Assembly (NCBI GenBank): GCA_002383605.1
Contig: DFYK01000101.1
Location: 1-9,947 of the forward strand
Length of the DNA stretch: 9,947 bases
Source of the DNA: Proteiniphilum sp. UBA4084
GTDB lineage: Bacteria; Bacteroidota; Bacteroidia; Bacteroidales; Dysgonomonadaceae
Direction of reading: 5' to 3'
Part shown: one piece after another, positions 9,196 through 9,947 of the stretch
How positions within the stretch are numbered: position 1 is the first letter of the stretch
Layout: each line of letters starts with the position of its first letter
Notes under the pieces: model-generated
What the model was told of the DNA's origin: nothing
Seen by the model: only the letters and a program-made list of their open reading frames with translations
The model's database searches: none
Program-made: the position numbers and the translations under genes

Positions 9196-9227
9196 TTTAT
9201 TTTGCAAAACATCTGAATTTATTTTGC
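9196..9227 (+). repeat. Direct repeat TTTATTTTGC, two copies upstream of the lacI remnant
   Basis: TTTATTTTGC occurs at 9196-9205 and 9218-9227, start to start 22 bp, about two helical turns. Each copy contains TATTTTG, one T short of the -7 octamer seen elsewhere in the window. It could be a remnant promoter or regulator site for the LacI-type gene starting at 9255. Confidence 0.4.
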
Positions 9228-9254
9228 TAAATCTTTTAATATAACCACATTGGT

Positions 9255-9472
9255 ATGGAGAAAAAAGTGTCCATAAAAGATATTGCGAAAATGGTGGGTG
9301 TTTCGCCTTCACTTGTCTCCATGGTATTGAATGAAAAGCCAACCAGTACAGAATTGGAGAAGAGGTTGCACGACGGGTAAAAGAGACCGCCAAAGAGATG
9401 CACTATGTACCCAATATGGTGGCCAAAAGTCTGCGATCCGGAAAAACACAATTAATCGGGTTAATCTGCTAA
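9255..9472 (+). pseudogene. LacI-family regulator remnant, frameshifted and truncated
   Basis: From ATG 9255 the frame reads a LacI-type helix-turn-helix, MEKKVSIKDIAKMVGVSPS then LVSMVLNEK, and then departs from the family and stops at 9381. The family's continuation is present in another frame: QYRIGEEVARRVKE, then TAKEMHYVPNMVAKSLRSG and KTQLIGLIC, ending at the stop 9470-9472. The two pieces join as NEK-ANQYRIG if one A is restored in the run around 9334-9337 (AATGAAAAGCC to AATGAAAAAGCC). The shift is therefore a single-base deletion in a homopolymer. Even when repaired, the gene keeps only the DNA-binding domain and hinge, about 72 residues; the roughly 270-residue sugar-binding domain is missing. 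Full-length relatives regulate carbohydrate catabolism genes. The deletion could be a sequencing error, but the truncation would remain. Confidence 0.85.
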
Positions 9473-9659
9473 ATCGTTTCAGCAATATTGGATACCGCTT
9501 CCCCTGTTTTTATACAATATGCCGGCGCATACAAAAGTAACTGTCGATCCGGAAACGATCAAGCATCTCATGCCTTTTAGACAGTTCCACGAGGAGTATC
9601 GAAGCAGGATCAAAAAGGAAATGACAGAAATAAAAAAAAAGCTCGGCACAAGATCTTGA
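9465..9659 (+). pseudogene. Internal fragment of a dihydrodipicolinate synthase / N-acetylneuraminate lyase family gene
   Basis: In this frame bases 9465-9569 read SAKSFQQYWIPLPLFLYNMP followed by AHTKVTVDPETIKHL. This fits the DapA/NanA-type TIM-barrel aldolase segment around the catalytic tyrosine (E. coli DapA has LYNVPSRTGCDLLPET at this place). The Tyr of LYNMP would be the equivalent of DapA Tyr133. The rest of the barrel, including the Schiff-base lysine, is absent. After about 9570 the frame continues as MPFRQFHEEYRSRIKKEM to a stop at 9657-9659, a charged helical tail I cannot place; it may be a different fragment. An ATG at 9519 would give a 46-residue peptide, but expression is doubtful. 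It begins exactly where the lacI remnant ends, suggesting a deletion fused the two genes. Confidence 0.6.
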
Positions 9660-9873
9660 GAATGCGATTGCGGATCGGTTAATGAAATGAATAAATAAAA
9701 CATGAAGTATTGGTAGGATATAACCCGATTATCATTATCTTAGCAGATATTTTATAGTATTTCGGTTACCATGCAAAGGTCTTAAAGCATGAAAAAATGA
9801 GTCGCACCGTGGAGATCAGAAATTGAGTTTTTATTATCGGCTGTATTCAGCTGCACAACAATTATATTTTGTC
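9660..9873. other. AT-rich intergenic stretch with no recognisable gene
   Basis: These 214 bases hold many stops in all frames, no RNA gene I can recognise and no perfect TAnnTTTG element. TATCTTAG near 9738 is a one-mismatch -7 candidate. The stretch presumably contains the promoter and leader of the gene starting at 9874. Confidence 0.4.
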
Positions 9874-9947
9874 ATGGAAAATAGAAGAGATTTCATTAAA
9901 AAAGTATCGGCCAGCATGGCTGCCGTGGCCATTGGAGGCACCCGTTT
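9874..9947 (+). CDS. Tat-signal protein, N-terminus only (cut by window end)
   Basis: The 24 visible codons read MENRRDFIKKVSASMAAVAI then GGTR. This is a twin-arginine signal peptide (NRRDFIKK followed by an alanine-rich hydrophobic stretch), so the protein is exported folded through the Tat system. In Bacteroidota this type of N-terminus is common on Gfo/Idh/MocA oxidoreductases, sugar-phosphate isomerase-like TIM barrels and some hydrolases. The mature domain lies outside the window, so no choice can be made. The neighbouring LacI and aldolase remnants suggest a carbohydrate-degradation locus. Confidence 0.7.
   Translation, partial: MENRRDFIKKVSASMAAVAIGGTR

Noticed and set aside
9519..9659. 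Independent 46-residue small protein starting at ATG 9519
   Set aside because: The same frame is open upstream with aldolase-family similarity running across the ATG (PLPLFLYN before it, MPAHTKV after), so the ATG is an internal methionine of a gene fragment.
9127..9947. Insertion sequence or phage remnant
   Set aside because: No transposase or integrase fragment and no terminal inverted repeat or target-site duplication could be found. Decay of a catabolic locus explains the pieces better.

Overview
The window looks like a chromosomal segment from a member of the Bacteroidota, most likely Bacteroidales. Three upstream regions carry the same Bacteroidota-type -7 octamer, TATTTTTG (consensus TAnnTTTG), two of them with a good -33 element about 20 nt upstream. 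The start codons lack clear Shine-Dalgarno sequences. Protein features also fit the phylum: a DUF1343/NamZ exo-muramidase, a ValRS with a KMSKQ signature, a Tat signal of the NRRDFIKK type, and a small MerR-like regulator divergent from alaS. A family- or genus-level placement cannot be made without a search.

Layout. Bases 1-1085 hold the 3' part of a membrane acyltransferase gene of the PlsC type, converging on alaS (1129-3744, minus strand), a full-length alanyl-tRNA synthetase. A 291-bp divergent intergenic region (3745-4035) separates alaS from a plus-strand pair: a short MerR-family regulator (4036-4431) and, 3 nt later, a secreted exo-beta-N-acetylmuramidase (NamZ/DUF1343, 4435-5607). 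A terminator-like hairpin and a promoter then lead into valS (5741-8368), a complete valyl-tRNA synthetase whose leader carries a 10-bp hairpin. A minus-strand gene for a membrane-anchored helix-hairpin-helix protein (8392-9126) converges on valS.

From 9127 to the end the character changes. The DNA is AT-rich and holds eroded fragments: the N-terminal DNA-binding part of a LacI-family regulator broken by a one-base deletion in an A-tract, followed directly by an internal piece of a dihydrodipicolinate synthase / N-acetylneuraminate lyase family gene, and then the first 24 codons of a Tat-exported protein cut by the window end. This looks like a decayed carbohydrate-catabolism locus.

Most of the window is housekeeping: two aminoacyl-tRNA synthetases with editing domains, envelope lipid synthesis and peptidoglycan turnover. 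I see no CRISPR array, insertion sequence, tRNA or rRNA gene, and no convincing undescribed multi-gene system. The points most worth checking are the inverted repeats at the merR/alaS divergent promoters, the valS leader hairpin, the merR-namZ pairing and the gene-remnant junction near 9465.
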